The notes: generated from the letters alone by a model not told the origin. Positions 15,373 to 24,742 are shown, numbered from the stretch's first letter. The stretch is DNA of 60,010 bases from Rhodovulum adriaticum (GCF_004345735.1 NZ_SLXL01000015.1:1-60010); one strand, 5' to 3'. A program made the numbers and translations.

Positions 15373-16891
15373 CCCCATGCAGGCGCGGCTGACCCGTCTG
15401 TGGCAGCGGCGCGGCGTGCAGATGGCAACCGCCATTGGCCTGGGCGTAGCGCTGGCCCTTGGGCAGGCGCCCTATGGGCTGTGTCCGCTGGCCCTGGCGG
15501 GGCTGACGGGGCTGACCTTTCTGATCTCGCGCGCGGATGGCCCCGGACAGGCGGCCCGGCTGGCCTGGGCCGGGGGGGCGGGGCATTTCGCGCTGGCCCT
15601 GTCCTGGATCGTCGAACCCTTCCTTGTCGATATCCGCACCCATGGCTGGATGGCCCCCTTTGCGCTGGCGGGCATGGCCGGGGGGCTGGCGCTGTTCTGG
15701 ATGGCGGCGGGGGCGTTCGCGGGCTGGGCCGGGCGCGGGCCGCGCGGGCGCGCGCTGGCCTTTGCCCTTGCGCTGGCGGCGGTGGAACTGGCGCGCGGCT
15801 ATGTTCTGACCGGCTTTCCCTGGGCGCTGGCGGGCCATATCTGGATCGGCACCGCGCCGGTGCAACTGGCCGCGCTGACCGGGCAATACGGGCTGACGCT
15901 GGTCACAGCGCTGGCCGTGGCACTGCCCTTTGCCCTGCCCCATGGCCCCGGTCGGATGCTGGGCGCGGGGCTGGGCGCGGCCCTGCTGGGCGGGGTGGCG
16001 CTGTGGGGCGCGGCCCGACTGGACACGCCCCTGCCCCCACGACCCGAGGCCCCGCAGATCCGCCTGGTCCAGCCCAACGCGGCGCAGCACCTGAAATGGC
16101 GGCGCGACATGGTGCCCGTCTTCTGGGAACGGCTGATCGGTTACACCGCCGCGCCCGGCGTCCCGGTGCCCGACCTGATCGTCTGGCCCGAAACCTCTGT
16201 CCCCTACCTGCTGAACCACGCCGACGGCGCGCTGGCCACGATCGCCCTGGCGGCGGACGGGCCGCCGGTCATGCTGGGCATCCAGCGCCGCGACGGGCCG
16301 CGCACCCATAACAGCCTGGCCGTCATCGGGGCGGGCGGGCGCGTGACGCAGCTTTACGACAAGCACCATCTGGTGCCCTTTGGCGAATATATCCCGCTGG
16401 GCCATATCCTGGGCCGTTTCGGGATCAAGGGGCTGGCCGCGAACGATGTCTATGGCTACGCCCCCGGCCCCGGCCCCCGCGTGCTGAACCTTGGCCCGCA
16501 TCTTGGCCAAGCCCTGCCGCTGATCTGCTACGAGGCGGTGTTTCCCCAGGATCTGCGCACTGACACCCGGCCGGGCTGGCTGGTGCAGATCACCAACGAC
16601 GCCTGGTTCGGCACCCGGTCCGGCCCCTACCAGCACCTTGCACTTGCACAATTGCGCGCGGTGGAAACCGGCCTGCCGATGGTGCGCGCGGCCAATACCG
16701 GCGTTTCGGCAGTGATCGACCCGATGGGCCGCATCACCCACAGCCTGCCGCTGCACACCGAGGGCGCGCTGACCGCCCCCCTGCCGCCGGCGCTGAGCGC
16801 AACACCCTATGCCAGAACCGGCGATTGGCCGATCGCTGCGCTGCTGCTGGCAGCGCTTGCTGGATTCGTCGCACGCCGGGCCCGGAAATAG
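15365..16891 (+). CDS. lnt: Apolipoprotein N-acyltransferase
   Basis: Lnt adds the third acyl chain to the N-terminal Cys of lipoproteins at the periplasmic face of the inner membrane. The 508-residue protein (ATG 15365; ATG 15377 also possible) starts with about seven hydrophobic segments up to residue 215. A nitrilase-like domain follows, with a Glu in VWPETSVPYL, Lys in YDKHHLVPFGEY and Cys in ICYEAVFP as catalytic triad. A final membrane helix (IAALLLAALAGFVARR) closes it. The start overlaps the corC stop by 8 bases, implying translational coupling. Confidence 0.95.
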   Translation: MLDPMQARLTRLWQRRGVQMATAIGLGVALALGQAPYGLCPLALAGLTGLTFLISRADGPGQAARLAWAGGAGHFALALSWIVEPFLVDIRTHGWMAPFALAGMAGGLALFWMAAGAFAGWAGRGPRGRALAFALALAAVELARGYVLTGFPWALAGHIWIGTAPVQLAALTGQYGLTLVTALAVALPFALPHGPGRMLGAGLGAALLGGVALWGAARLDTPLPPRPEAPQIRLVQPNAAQHLKWRRDMVPVFWERLIGYTAAPGVPVPDLIVWPETSVPYLLNHADGALATIALAADGPPVMLGIQRRDGPRTHNSLAVIGAGGRVTQLYDKHHLVPFGEYIPLGHILGRFGIKGLAANDVYGYAPGPGPRVLNLGPHLGQALPLICYEAVFPQDLRTDTRPGWLVQITNDAWFGTRSGPYQHLALAQLRAVETGLPMVRAANTGVSAVIDPMGRITHSLPLHTEGALTAPLPPALSATPYARTGDWPIAALLLAALAGFVARRARK

Positions 16892-16939
16892 CGATTGATT
16901 CCCGGCTGTGTCGGGCGTAAGCCATTAAACTTGAACCGC

Positions 16940-16985
16940 TACAACGGCTTCCTGGCGTGGCGGGGATATTCATAACGGAGCACCT
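16940..16985 (+). ncRNA. SAM/SAH riboswitch (Rhodobacterales metK class)
   Basis: The sequence has the hallmark blocks of the compact SAM/SAH riboswitch that precedes metK in Rhodobacterales. ACAACGGCTTCCTGGCGTGG is followed by a short linker and then ACGGAGCA. The 3' GGAG both pairs into the pseudoknot and is the metK ribosome binding site (16977-16980, 9 bases before ATG 16990). Ligand binding would therefore hide the Shine-Dalgarno sequence and lower MetK synthesis when SAM or SAH is abundant. Confidence 0.88.
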
Positions 16986-16989
16986 TCAC

Positions 16990-18156
16990 ATGACCCGCGA
17001 AAACTACGTCTTCACCTCCGAATCCGTTTCGGAGGGCCACCCCGACAAGGTCTGCGACCGCATTTCCGACGCGATCCTGGATGCCTTCCTCGCCGAAGAG
17101 GCCAACGCCCGCGTCGCCTGCGAGACCTTCGCCACGACCGGCATGGTCGTGATCGGCGGCGAGGTGGGGCTGTCGGACCAGGACAAGCTGAAGAATTACA
17201 TGGGCCGCATCGCCGAGATCGCCCGCGATTGCATCAAGGATATCGGCTACGAACAGGAACAGTTCCACTGGAACACCTGCCATGTGCTGAACTTCCTGCA
17301 CGAACAGTCGGCCCATATCGCGCAAGGCGTCGACAAGGACGGCGCCGGCGACCAGGGCATCATGTTCGGCTATGCCACGAACGAAACGCCCGAACTGATG
17401 CCCGCGCCGATCCAGTATTCCCACGCGATCCTGCGCCGCCTGACCGAGGCCCGCAAATCCGGCGCCGAACCCACCCTGCGCCCGGACGCAAAATCGCAGC
17501 TGACCGTGCGCTACGAACACGGCAAGCCGGTGGCGGTCGACTCCATCGTGCTGTCCACCCAGCACGCCAGCGAAAGCCAGACCTCGGACGACATCCGCCA
17601 GATCGTGGAACCCTATATCCGCGAGGTGCTGCCCGACGGCTGGATCCATGACGGGACCGAATGGCACGTCAACCCGACCGGCACCTTCGTGATCGGCGGC
17701 CCTGACGGCGATGCGGGTCTGACGGGCCGCAAGATCATCGTGGATACCTATGGCGGCGCGGCCCCCCATGGCGGCGGCGCGTTCTCCGGCAAGGATCCGA
17801 CCAAGGTGGACCGCTCGGCCGCCTATGCGGCACGGTACCTGGCCAAGAACATCGTTGCGGCCGAACTGGCCGACCGCTGCACGCTGCAACTGTCCTACGC
17901 CATCGGCGTGGCCAAGCCGCTGTCGATCTATGTCGACACCTACGGCACCGGCAAGGTTCCCGAAGGGGTGATCGAACAGGCCGTGGCCAAGGTCATGGAC
18001 CTGACCCCGCGCGGCATCCGCGAACACCTGGCGCTGAATCGCCCGATCTACGCGCGCACCGCCGCCTATGGCCATTTCGGCCGCGCGCCCGAGGCCGATG
18101 GCGGCTTCAGCTGGGAACGCACCGACTTGGCCGCCGAGTTGAAGGCCAACGTCTGA
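16990..18156 (+). CDS. metK: S-adenosylmethionine synthetase
   Basis: MetK makes SAM from methionine and ATP. The 388-residue protein starts [20 protein letters not shown] at ATG 16990. A frame reading upstream from 16957 lies inside the riboswitch and is rejected. Signature motifs are [10 protein letters not shown] near the N-terminus, [13 protein letters not shown] at about residues 117-129, and [19 protein letters not shown] at about residues 258-276. The N-terminal half is typical of the alphaproteobacterial form. Expression is under the riboswitch just upstream, and a GC-rich hairpin follows the stop. Confidence 0.97.
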   Translation: MTRENYVFTSESVSEGHPDKVCDRISDAILDAFLAEEANARVACETFATTGMVVIGGEVGLSDQDKLKNYMGRIAEIARDCIKDIGYEQEQFHWNTCHVLNFLHEQSAHIAQGVDKDGAGDQGIMFGYATNETPELMPAPIQYSHAILRRLTEARKSGAEPTLRPDAKSQLTVRYEHGKPVAVDSIVLSTQHASESQTSDDIRQIVEPYIREVLPDGWIHDGTEWHVNPTGTFVIGGPDGDAGLTGRKIIVDTYGGAAPHGGGAFSGKDPTKVDRSAAYAARYLAKNIVAAELADRCTLQLSYAIGVAKPLSIYVDTYGTGKVPEGVIEQAVAKVMDLTPRGIREHLALNRPIYARTAAYGHFGRAPEADGGFSWERTDLAAELKANV

Positions 18157-18189
18157 ACCACGGCGCCGGGCCAGGGCCCGACGCTTGGC

Positions 18190-18222
18190 GGGGGCGCGTA
18201 CCTGACGGTGCGCGCCCCCTTT
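18190..18222 (+). terminator. Probable terminator after metK
   Basis: GGGGGCGCG and CGCGCCCCC form a 9-bp perfect stem with a 12-base loop, followed by only TTT. It lies 34 bases past the metK stop. Confidence 0.6.
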
Positions 18223-18318
18223 GCCATCCGGCCGCCGGTCTCGCGAACGCACCGGGCGCTTGTGCCCCACCGCCACTCGTTTACCGTTCTACCCCGAGGG
18301 AGAACACGGGAGGACGGG

Positions 18319-18768
18319 ATGAGCGGGGAAACCTTGCGCCACGCGGCACTGATGCTGGCGGCCGGGAGCGGCATACCCGTTCTCGCCGCGCTGAACGCGC
18401 AGCTTGGCGCACGCATCGGTTCACCGGCGGCGGCAGCGGTCGTGCTGTTCTGCGTCGCCCTGACCGGGGCGGCGGCCACGATGGTTGCGACGGGTGGGGC
18501 GGACGGGCTGGCCCGGCTGCCCGGCCAGCCCAAGCACCTGTTCCTTGCCGGGCTTTTGGTGGCCTTCTACGTCCTGTCGATCACCTATGTCGCGCCACGC
18601 TTTGGCGTGGGCAACGCGATCTTCGTGGTGCTGTTGGGGCAAATGATCTCGGCCGCGGCGATCGACCAGTTCGGATTGTTCGGTGCGGCCATCCGCCCCC
18701 TGACGGCAATGCGGGCCTCGGGGATCGGGTTCATGGTGCTGGGGCTTTTCCTGATCCAGCGCGGCTGA
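18319..18768 (+). CDS. DMT-type small membrane transporter (YdcZ/DUF606 family)
   Basis: The protein has 149 residues with five hydrophobic segments (about 5-25, 35-52, 70-90, 97-117 and 128-146). It begins MSGETLRHAALMLAAGSG behind a strong GGGAGGA site. The N-terminus GSGIPVLAALNAQLGARIGSP and the ending SGIGFMVLGLFLIQRG fit the half-size YdcZ (DUF606) group of the drug/metabolite transporter superfamily, usually active as dimers. The substrate is unknown. It is inserted between metK and trmB and has its own ribosome binding site. Confidence 0.8.
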   Translation: MSGETLRHAALMLAAGSGIPVLAALNAQLGARIGSPAAAAVVLFCVALTGAAATMVATGGADGLARLPGQPKHLFLAGLLVAFYVLSITYVAPRFGVGNAIFVVLLGQMISAAAIDQFGLFGAAIRPLTAMRASGIGFMVLGLFLIQRG

Positions 18769-18808
18769 GGGTTGACCGCCGCGCAGACCGGGCCTAAGGC
18801 CGCGCCCC

Positions 18809-19525
18809 ATGAGCGACAGCACCGATCAGCCCCGCCGCGCCTGGCGCAATTTCTACGGCCGCCGCCACGGCAAGACCCTGCGCGACAGCCAGCGCGGCTA
18901 CCTCGACCAGGACCTGGCCCGGCTGTCCCCCGGCCCGGTAGACTGGGACGACAACCCCGACCGCCAACCGCTGGACCTGGACGCCCGCTTCGGCAACGGG
19001 CGCGAGATCTGGCTGGAAATCGGCTTTGGCGGCGGGGAACACATGGTGCACCAGGCCAGCCTGAACCCGGATGCGGCGATCATCGGGTGCGAGCCGTTCA
19101 TCAACGGCGTCGCCATGCTGCTGGGCAAGATCCGCGCGGCGGGGGTGGACAACGTCGCCGTCCACCCGGGCGATGCGCGCGACCTCTTCGACGTGCTGCC
19201 CGCGGCCAGCCTGTCGCGGGCCTTCCTGCTCTACCCCGACCCCTGGCCGAAAAAGAAACACCACCGCCGCCGCTTCGTCACGCCCGAACACTTGGACCCG
19301 CTGGCCCGCGCGATGAAACCCGGCGCGATCCTGCGGGTGGCCACCGACATCCCCGACTATGTCCGCCAGGCGCTGATAGAGGTGCCGCGCGCCGGCTTCG
19401 ACTGGCTGGCCGAACGCCCCGCCGACTGGCGCACGCCCTGGGACGACTGGATTTCCACCCGCTACGAACAAAAGGCCCTGCGCGAGGGACGCACGCCCCA
19501 TTACCTGACCTTCCGCCGCCGATAG
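18809..19525 (+). CDS. trmB: tRNA (guanine-46-N7)-methyltransferase
   Basis: TrmB methylates G46 in the variable loop of tRNAs. The 238-residue protein contains the SAM-binding segment WLEIGFGGGEHMVHQA (about residues 69-84), then IGCEPFINGVAMLLGKI and the family signature LLYPDPWPKKKHHRRRFV (about 139-156). It ends RYEQKALREGRTPHYLTFRRR, also typical. The sense-strand element CCCCCTTCTTCTTGG lies 11 bases past its stop. Confidence 0.95.
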   Translation: MSDSTDQPRRAWRNFYGRRHGKTLRDSQRGYLDQDLARLSPGPVDWDDNPDRQPLDLDARFGNGREIWLEIGFGGGEHMVHQASLNPDAAIIGCEPFINGVAMLLGKIRAAGVDNVAVHPGDARDLFDVLPAASLSRAFLLYPDPWPKKKHHRRRFVTPEHLDPLARAMKPGAILRVATDIPDYVRQALIEVPRAGFDWLAERPADWRTPWDDWISTRYEQKALREGRTPHYLTFRRR

Positions 19526-19535
19526 GGGCGCACCG

Positions 19536-19563
19536 TCCCCCTTCTTCTTGGTGAAAATACCCA
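19536..19563 (+). repeat. 3'-end element, copy 1 (after trmB)
   Basis: CCCCCTTCTTCTTGG, three variable bases, then AAATACCC. Close copies lie at 29501-29527 (plus) and 44109-44135 (minus). Each is just past a stop codon, in the sense direction. The sequence has no strong stem-loop. Its function is unknown. Confidence 0.8.
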
Positions 19564-19667
19564 AATCCCGACCGCGCGACCGGGCACCCCGCAGGGGGCT
19601 TGGCGCTGGACCGCAGCCCGCGCATGCGCTACCCCGCCGGTGCAGATGACGTGAAAGGATGCGCCCC

Positions 19668-21026
19668 ATGTCCGTCCATGGCGACCCGATCCCGATGACC
19701 GCCCGCCGGGGCGCTGCGCTGAGCGGCACGGCAGAGGTGCCCGGCGACAAATCGATCAGCCACCGCGCGCTGATCCTGGGCGCGCTCAGCGTCGGCGAAA
19801 CCCGGATCACCGGCCTGCTGGAGGGGCAGGACGTGCTGGATACCGCCCACGCGATGCGCGCCATGGGGGCAGAGGTCACCCATCACGGCCCCGGCGAATG
19901 GACGGTCCAAGGTGTGGGCGTGGGCGGCTTTGCCGAGCCTGCGGACGTGATCGATTGCGGCAATTCCGGCACCGGCGTGCGGCTGATCATGGGGGCGATG
20001 GCGACCTGCCCGATCACCGCGACCTTTACCGGCGATGCCTCGCTGCGCAAACGTCCGATGGGGCGCGTCACCGACCCGCTGGCGCTGTTCGGGGCACAGG
20101 CGGTGGGCCGCGCGGGCGGGCGGCTGCCGATGACGATCGTCGGCGCGGCGCAGCCGGTTCCGGTGCGCTATTCCGTGCCGGTGCCCTCGGCCCAGGTGAA
20201 ATCAGCGGTGCTGCTGGCCGGCCTGAACGCGCCGGGCGAAACCGTGGTGATCGAGCGCGAGGCGACGCGCGATCATACCGAACGCATGCTGGCCGGTTTC
20301 GGCGCCGAAATCCGGGTAGAGGACAGCGACGAAGGCCGCATCATCACCCTGACCGGCCAGCCGGAACTGACCCCGCAAACCATCGCCGTGCCGCGCGATC
20401 CCAGCTCTGCCGCCTTCCCGGTCTGCGCCGCCCTGATCGTCGAGGGATCGGACGTACTGGTACCCGGCATCGGGCTGAACCCCACCCGCGCGGGGCTGTT
20501 CACCACCCTGCGCGAAATGGGCGCCGGCCTGACCTATGAGAATGAGCGCGAAGAGGGCGGCGAGCCGGTGGCCGACCTGCGCGCCCGCTTCTCGCCCGAC
20601 ATGCGCGGCATAGAGGTTCCGCCCGAGCGCGCGCCCAGCATGATCGACGAATACCCGATCCTGTCGGTCGTCGCGGCCTTTGCCCAGGGGCCGACCGTGA
20701 TGCGCGGGATCAAGGAATTACGCGTCAAGGAAAGCGACCGCATCGCCGCCATGGCGGACGGACTGACTGCCTGCGGGGCGCGGGTCGAAACCGGTGCGGA
20801 CTGGATGACCGTGCACGGCATGGGGCCGGGCGGCCTGCCGGGCGGGGCCACCTGCGCCACCCATCTGGATCACCGCATCGCCATGTCGTTCCTGGTTGCG
20901 GGGCTGGCCGCACAGGCGCCCGTCACCGTGGACGATGCCGGGCCGATCGCCACGTCTTTCCCGGTGTTCGAACCGCTGATGGAACGGCTGGGCGCGACCT
21001 TCGACGGGGCAGAACGGTGCGTGTGA
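19668..21026 (+). CDS. aroA: 3-phosphoshikimate 1-carboxyvinyltransferase (EPSP synthase), class II-like
   Basis: AroA makes EPSP from shikimate-3-phosphate and PEP on the aromatic amino-acid path. I start at ATG 19668 ([15 protein letters not shown], 452 residues), which has AAAGG 9 bases upstream. The sequence closely follows the Agrobacterium CP4-type enzyme, with [71 protein letters not shown] and [12 protein letters not shown]. At the PEP/glyphosate loop it reads NSGTG where CP4 has NAATG. Its end overlaps the next gene by 10 bases. Confidence 0.96.
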   Translation: MSVHGDPIPMTARRGAALSGTAEVPGDKSISHRALILGALSVGETRITGLLEGQDVLDTAHAMRAMGAEVTHHGPGEWTVQGVGVGGFAEPADVIDCGNSGTGVRLIMGAMATCPITATFTGDASLRKRPMGRVTDPLALFGAQAVGRAGGRLPMTIVGAAQPVPVRYSVPVPSAQVKSAVLLAGLNAPGETVVIEREATRDHTERMLAGFGAEIRVEDSDEGRIITLTGQPELTPQTIAVPRDPSSAAFPVCAALIVEGSDVLVPGIGLNPTRAGLFTTLREMGAGLTYENEREEGGEPVADLRARFSPDMRGIEVPPERAPSMIDEYPILSVVAAFAQGPTVMRGIKELRVKESDRIAAMADGLTACGARVETGADWMTVHGMGPGGLPGGATCATHLDHRIAMSFLVAGLAAQAPVTVDDAGPIATSFPVFEPLMERLGATFDGAERCV

Positions 21027-21421
21027 CCGGCAGTTGCCTGTGCGGCGCGGTGCGCTACCGCGTGAACGGCCCCCTGCGCCCGGTGATCGCCTGCCATTGC
21101 ACCCAGTGCCGCAAGACCAGCGGCCACCACGTCGCCGCCACATCCGCCCCGCGCGACAGCGTGGAAATCGCGGGACAGGTGAACTGGTATCGTTCTTCGC
21201 CCGCGGCGCGGCGCGGGTTCTGCCCGGTCTGCGGGTCAAACCTGTTCTGGGATGGGCCGGGCACGCATCTGTCCATCTTTGCCGGCACGCTTGATGGCGA
21301 TCCGGGCGTTCGGCTTGCGGGCCATATCTTTTGCGCCGACAAGGGCGCCTATTACGAAATCGAGGGCCCCCTGCCGCGCGCCGACGGGGCGGACCCGGAA
21401 CTGACGACGCAGGTGTCATGA
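21017..21421 (+). CDS. GFA-family zinc protein (glutathione-dependent formaldehyde-activating-like)
   Basis: The protein has 134 residues from GTG 21017, overlapping the aroA end. Cysteines are arranged as in GFA/CENP-V folds: SCLCGAVRY (about residue 6), [11 protein letters not shown] (about 27-37) and [13 protein letters not shown] (about 69-81). Members bind zinc, and a few have been linked to glutathione or formaldehyde, but most are uncharacterised. It overlaps both neighbours (aroA by 10 bases, cmk by ATGA), so it has been built into the aroA-cmk transcript and is probably translationally coupled. Confidence 0.85.
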   Translation: MRVTGSCLCGAVRYRVNGPLRPVIACHCTQCRKTSGHHVAATSAPRDSVEIAGQVNWYRSSPAARRGFCPVCGSNLFWDGPGTHLSIFAGTLDGDPGVRLAGHIFCADKGAYYEIEGPLPRADGADPELTTQVS

Positions 21422-22026
21422 GCTTTACGGTTGCCATCGACGGACCCGCCGCAGCGGGCAAGGGCACGATCAGCCGCGCGGTGGCCGCGCATTTCGGCTT
21501 TGCCCATCTGGACACGGGCCTTTTGTATCGCGCGGTGGGGGCGCGCATGCTGGACGGGCTGGACCCGGTCGAGGCCGCCCAGACCCTGGACCCGGCCAGC
21601 CTGGAACGCGACGACCTGCGCAGCCCGGCCGTTTCCCAGGCCGCCAGCAAGGTGGCCCCGATCCCCGAGGTGCGCGCTGCCCTGCTGGATTTCCAGCGCG
21701 CCTTTGCCGCGCGTGCCGGGGGGGCGGTGTTGGACGGGCGCGATATCGGAACGGTGATCTGCCCCGACGCGCCGGTCAAACTGTTCGTGACCGCATCCGA
21801 CACCGTGCGGGCCGAACGCCGCTACCGCGAATTGGCGGAAAAGGGCGTCGAAACCACGTTCGACGAGGTGCTGGCCGAGATGCAAGAACGCGACCGCCGC
21901 GACAGCGAGCGGGCCGCCGCACCGCTGAAACCGGCCAAGGACGCGGTGGTGCTGGATACCTCGCAGATGTCGATCGACGAGGCTGTGGCCGCAGCGGTGG
22001 CCGCGATCGAGGAACGGCGCGGCTGA
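21418..22026 (+). CDS. cmk: Cytidylate kinase
   Basis: Cmk phosphorylates CMP and dCMP for nucleotide synthesis. The protein has 202 residues. The P-loop [11 protein letters not shown] is at residues 7-17, followed by [12 protein letters not shown]. The lid region contains [23 protein letters not shown], then RAERRYREL and [13 protein letters not shown]. The C-terminal [14 protein letters not shown] is typical. The start ATG overlaps the stop of the GFA gene (ATGA). The aroA-cmk-rpsA order is a conserved bacterial arrangement. Confidence 0.95.
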   Translation: MSFTVAIDGPAAAGKGTISRAVAAHFGFAHLDTGLLYRAVGARMLDGLDPVEAAQTLDPASLERDDLRSPAVSQAASKVAPIPEVRAALLDFQRAFAARAGGAVLDGRDIGTVICPDAPVKLFVTASDTVRAERRYRELAEKGVETTFDEVLAEMQERDRRDSERAAAPLKPAKDAVVLDTSQMSIDEAVAAAVAAIEERRG

Positions 22027-22152
22027 CCCCTTGCGGCCCGCTGTTGCCGGAAAACCCCAACGCTGGACCTTTGCCCCGGTGGGGCTGTGCGACTCGCCCG
22101 ATCCGTGACATCAGGTCGGCGTCCGAAACACGCAACACACAGGAGGCGTGAC

Positions 22153-22239
22153 ATGCATATCACCCATCACGCCCCCGTATCGCGTTTCGGCCAATGTGTC
22201 GGCTTCCAGGTATCGTGGCGAACTTTTTCGCGGCGATGA
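22153..22239 (+). CDS. Possible 28-residue small ORF with an ideal ribosome binding site
   Basis: In the 362-bp gap between cmk and the DUF1127-like gene, ATG 22153 follows a perfect AGGAGG with 6-base spacing. It opens a frame beginning MHITHHAPVSRFGQCVGF and ending SRR at a TGA (22237-22239). It contains three His, one Cys and a basic end. There is no recognisable family. It may be a real small protein, a leader peptide, or an accidental site. The rest of the gap shows nothing else I can name. Confidence 0.4.
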   Translation: MHITHHAPVSRFGQCVGFQVSWRTFSRR

Positions 22240-22388
22240 TCTGCCCGGCCTGACCCGTCAGGCCCCCGCCGTCACCCCTTCCGACCAGCCACCGTCCCGA
22301 CCGTAAGCGCACGCGCGTTTCCCGTCTGGACTCTCACCATTTCAGCACAGGGCGCAGTGTCTCGGGAACGGGGCCTGTGAAACGAAAC

Positions 22389-22622
22389 ATGAACAGCATC
22401 GCAGACCGGCGGGCGGGCCGGATCGAACCGCCAATACCCATCGCCATCGTCATCGAACAGCACGGCGCCTGGCGCGTGCTGGGCGTGGCGGTGGCCGCCA
22501 TTCTGGACGGGCGGGGGCGGCCGGGGGATACCCGGCTTCACCTGCTCAGCAACCATTTGCGGCAGGATATCGGGCTGCCGCCCCTGCCCCAGCGGCGCCG
22601 CGGTCCGCCGCCGTGGCTTTAG
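22389..22622 (+). CDS. Small protein with DUF1127-like C-terminus
   Basis: From ATG 22389 the protein is 77 residues, MNSIADRRAGRIEPPIP; GTG 22377 would add four. Neither start has a strong ribosome binding site. A weakly hydrophobic helix (AWRVLGVAVAAIL) is followed by LLSNHLRQDIGLPP, matching the LSDHxLxDIGL ending of DUF1127 proteins. It then has a basic tail (PQRRRGPPPWL). DUF1127 proteins are small, arginine-rich, and in several alphaproteobacteria affect RNA turnover or phosphate and stress responses. A terminator follows immediately. Confidence 0.6.
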   Translation: MNSIADRRAGRIEPPIPIAIVIEQHGAWRVLGVAVAAILDGRGRPGDTRLHLLSNHLRQDIGLPPLPQRRRGPPPWL

Positions 22623-22626
22623 GCAG

Positions 22627-22657
22627 GACCCCGCCCGGGCCGCGCCGGGCGGGTCTT
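22627..22657 (+). terminator. GC-rich hairpin terminator after the DUF1127-like gene
   Basis: GACCCCGCCCGG and CCGGGCGGGTC pair with one bulged C around a 6-base loop, followed by TTCCCCCTT. It isolates rpsA, whose own promoter region (TATATA at about 22684) follows. Confidence 0.55.
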
Positions 22658-22857
22658 CCCCCTTGCGGGAAAAGGTGAAACGCTATATAGCAGCGCCCGT
22701 CGACAAGGCGCCAAGACCGAACAACGAAGACGAGCAGGGGTCGGAAATATCCTCCGGCCCTCTTTGTTTTACGGCACCGCCCGCACAGACCAACCCAAGA
22801 CCGGCGGAGACAACCGCCCGGCCAGACAAAGCGTTAGTAAAGGAAACCAGAGACCAC

Positions 22858-24540
22858 ATGGCTCAGAACGCATCCATGGAGGAATTCGAAGCCCTCCTGA
22901 ACGAAAGCTTCGAAATCGACACGCCTGCCGAGGGCAGCGTCGTCAAAGGCCGCGTCATCGCCGTAGAGGCGGGCCAGGCCATCATCGATGTCGGCTACAA
23001 GATGGAAGGCCGCGTCGATCTGAAAGAATTCGCCAACCCGGGTGAACCCGCCGAAATCGCCGTCGGCGACGAGGTCGAGGTCTTCCTCGACCGGGTCGAG
23101 AACGCCCGCGGAGAGGCCGTCATCAGCCGTGAAAAGGCCCGCCGCGAAGAGGCCTGGGACCGCCTGGAAAAAGCCTATGCCGAGGAACAGCGCGTCGAAG
23201 GCGCGATCTTCGGTCGCGTCAAGGGCGGCTTCACCGTCGATCTGGGCGGCGCCGTTGCGTTCCTGCCCGGGTCTCAGGTGGACGTGCGCCCCGTGCGCGA
23301 TGCCGGCCCGCTGATGGGTCTGAAACAGCCCTTCCAGATCCTCAAGATGGACCGCCGCCGCGGCAATATCGTGGTCTCGCGCCGCGCCATCCTGGAAGAG
23401 TCCCGCGCCGAGCAGCGCGCCGAGATCATCGCCAAGCTGACCGAAGGCGACGCCGTGGACGGTGTGGTCAAGAACATCACCGAATACGGTGCGTTCGTGG
23501 ATCTGGGCGGTGTGGACGGCCTGCTGCACGTCACCGACATGGCCTGGCGCCGCGTCAACCACCCGTCCGAGATCCTGTCGATCGGCGAGACCGTCAAGGT
23601 TCAGGTCATCAAGATCAACAAGGAAACCCACCGTATCAGCCTGGGCATGAAACAGCTGCAGGACGATCCGTGGGATGCGGTCGAGGCCAAGTTCCCGATG
23701 GGCACCGTGCACAAGGGCCGCGTGACCAACATCACCGACTACGGCGCCTTCGTGGAGCTGGAACCGGGCGTCGAGGGCCTGGTTCACGTCAGCGAAATGT
23801 CCTGGACCAAGAAGAACGTCCATCCCGGCAAGATCGTGTCCACCTCGCAAGAGGTCGATGTCATGGTGCTGGAAATCGACACCGCCAAGCGCCGCGTGTC
23901 GCTGGGCCTGAAACAGACCATGCGCAACCCGTGGGAAGTCTTCGCCGAGACCCACCCCGCCGGGACCGAGGTCGAGGGCGAGGTCAAGAACATCACCGAG
24001 TTCGGTCTGTTCATCGGCCTGGACAACGACATCGACGGCATGGTGCACCTGTCGGACCTGTCCTGGGATCAGCGCGGCGAAGACGCGATCCAAGACTACC
24101 GCAAGGGCGACATGGTCAAGGCCGTGGTCACCGAGGTGGATGTCGACAAAGAACGCATCTCGCTGTCGGTCAAGGCCCTGGGCGGCGATCCGTTCGCTGA
24201 GGCCGTGGGCGGCGTCAAACGTGGCTCGATCATCACCGTCACCGTGACGGCGATCGAGGAAGGCGGGATCGAAGTGGAATACGAGGGCATGAAGTCCTTT
24301 ATCCGCCGCTCCGACCTGTCGCGTGACCGCGCCGAACAGCGCCCCGAGCGTTTCCAAGTGGGCGATCACATCGACGTTCGCGTGACCAACATCGACAACA
24401 AGTCCCGCCGTCTGGGCCTGTCGATCAAGGCCCGCGAAATCGCCGAAGAGAAAGAGGCCGTCGAACAGTATGGCAGCTCGGACTCGGGCGCCTCGCTGGG
24501 CGACATCCTGGGCGCCGCGCTGAAGGGCGACGACGACTAA
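22858..24540 (+). CDS. rpsA: 30S ribosomal protein S1
   Basis: S1 binds mRNA on the 30S subunit and aids initiation. The 560-residue protein starts MAQNASMEEFEALLNESF at ATG 22858; the frame upstream to 22663 is leader and not coding. Six S1/OB repeats are visible, with internal units marked by VKNITEYGAFVDLGGVDGLLH, VTNITDYGAFVELEPGVEGLVH and VKNITEFGLFIGLDNDIDGMVH. The length matches the usual alphaproteobacterial S1. A 235-bp leader precedes it, which could allow autoregulation. A perfect hairpin follows its stop. Confidence 0.97.
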   Translation: MAQNASMEEFEALLNESFEIDTPAEGSVVKGRVIAVEAGQAIIDVGYKMEGRVDLKEFANPGEPAEIAVGDEVEVFLDRVENARGEAVISREKARREEAWDRLEKAYAEEQRVEGAIFGRVKGGFTVDLGGAVAFLPGSQVDVRPVRDAGPLMGLKQPFQILKMDRRRGNIVVSRRAILEESRAEQRAEIIAKLTEGDAVDGVVKNITEYGAFVDLGGVDGLLHVTDMAWRRVNHPSEILSIGETVKVQVIKINKETHRISLGMKQLQDDPWDAVEAKFPMGTVHKGRVTNITDYGAFVELEPGVEGLVHVSEMSWTKKNVHPGKIVSTSQEVDVMVLEIDTAKRRVSLGLKQTMRNPWEVFAETHPAGTEVEGEVKNITEFGLFIGLDNDIDGMVHLSDLSWDQRGEDAIQDYRKGDMVKAVVTEVDVDKERISLSVKALGGDPFAEAVGGVKRGSIITVTVTAIEEGGIEVEYEGMKSFIRRSDLSRDRAEQRPERFQVGDHIDVRVTNIDNKSRRLGLSIKAREIAEEKEAVEQYGSSDSGASLGDILGAALKGDDD

Positions 24541-24566
24541 GGCAGCCTTTCCCGGCCTGCCAACGA

Positions 24567-24594
24567 ACGGCCCCGCCGCAAAGCGGGGCCGTTT
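24567..24594 (+). terminator. Intrinsic terminator after rpsA
   Basis: ACGGCCCCGC and GCGGGGCCGT form a perfect 10-bp stem with loop CGCAAA, 27 bases past the rpsA stop, followed by TTC. Confidence 0.8.
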
Positions 24595-24742
24595 CGCGTC
24601 TGTCGAATCAACTTCGACAACGACAGCGCGACCGGGCAAGGCGTGACGAACGATTCCCCCGGTCAAGCCTGAAAATGCGCGCTGAAACGGCGCAGGTTGC
24701 CATCCTCCGCCACGTTCTTTCTGGGTTTTCAAGGCTTTCTGT

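Noticed and set aside
23811-23824. GGACCAAGAAGAAC inside rpsA as a further copy of the 3'-end element
   Set aside because: It is in the coding sequence (WTKKN), lacks the C-run and AAATAC part and is not near a stop codon.
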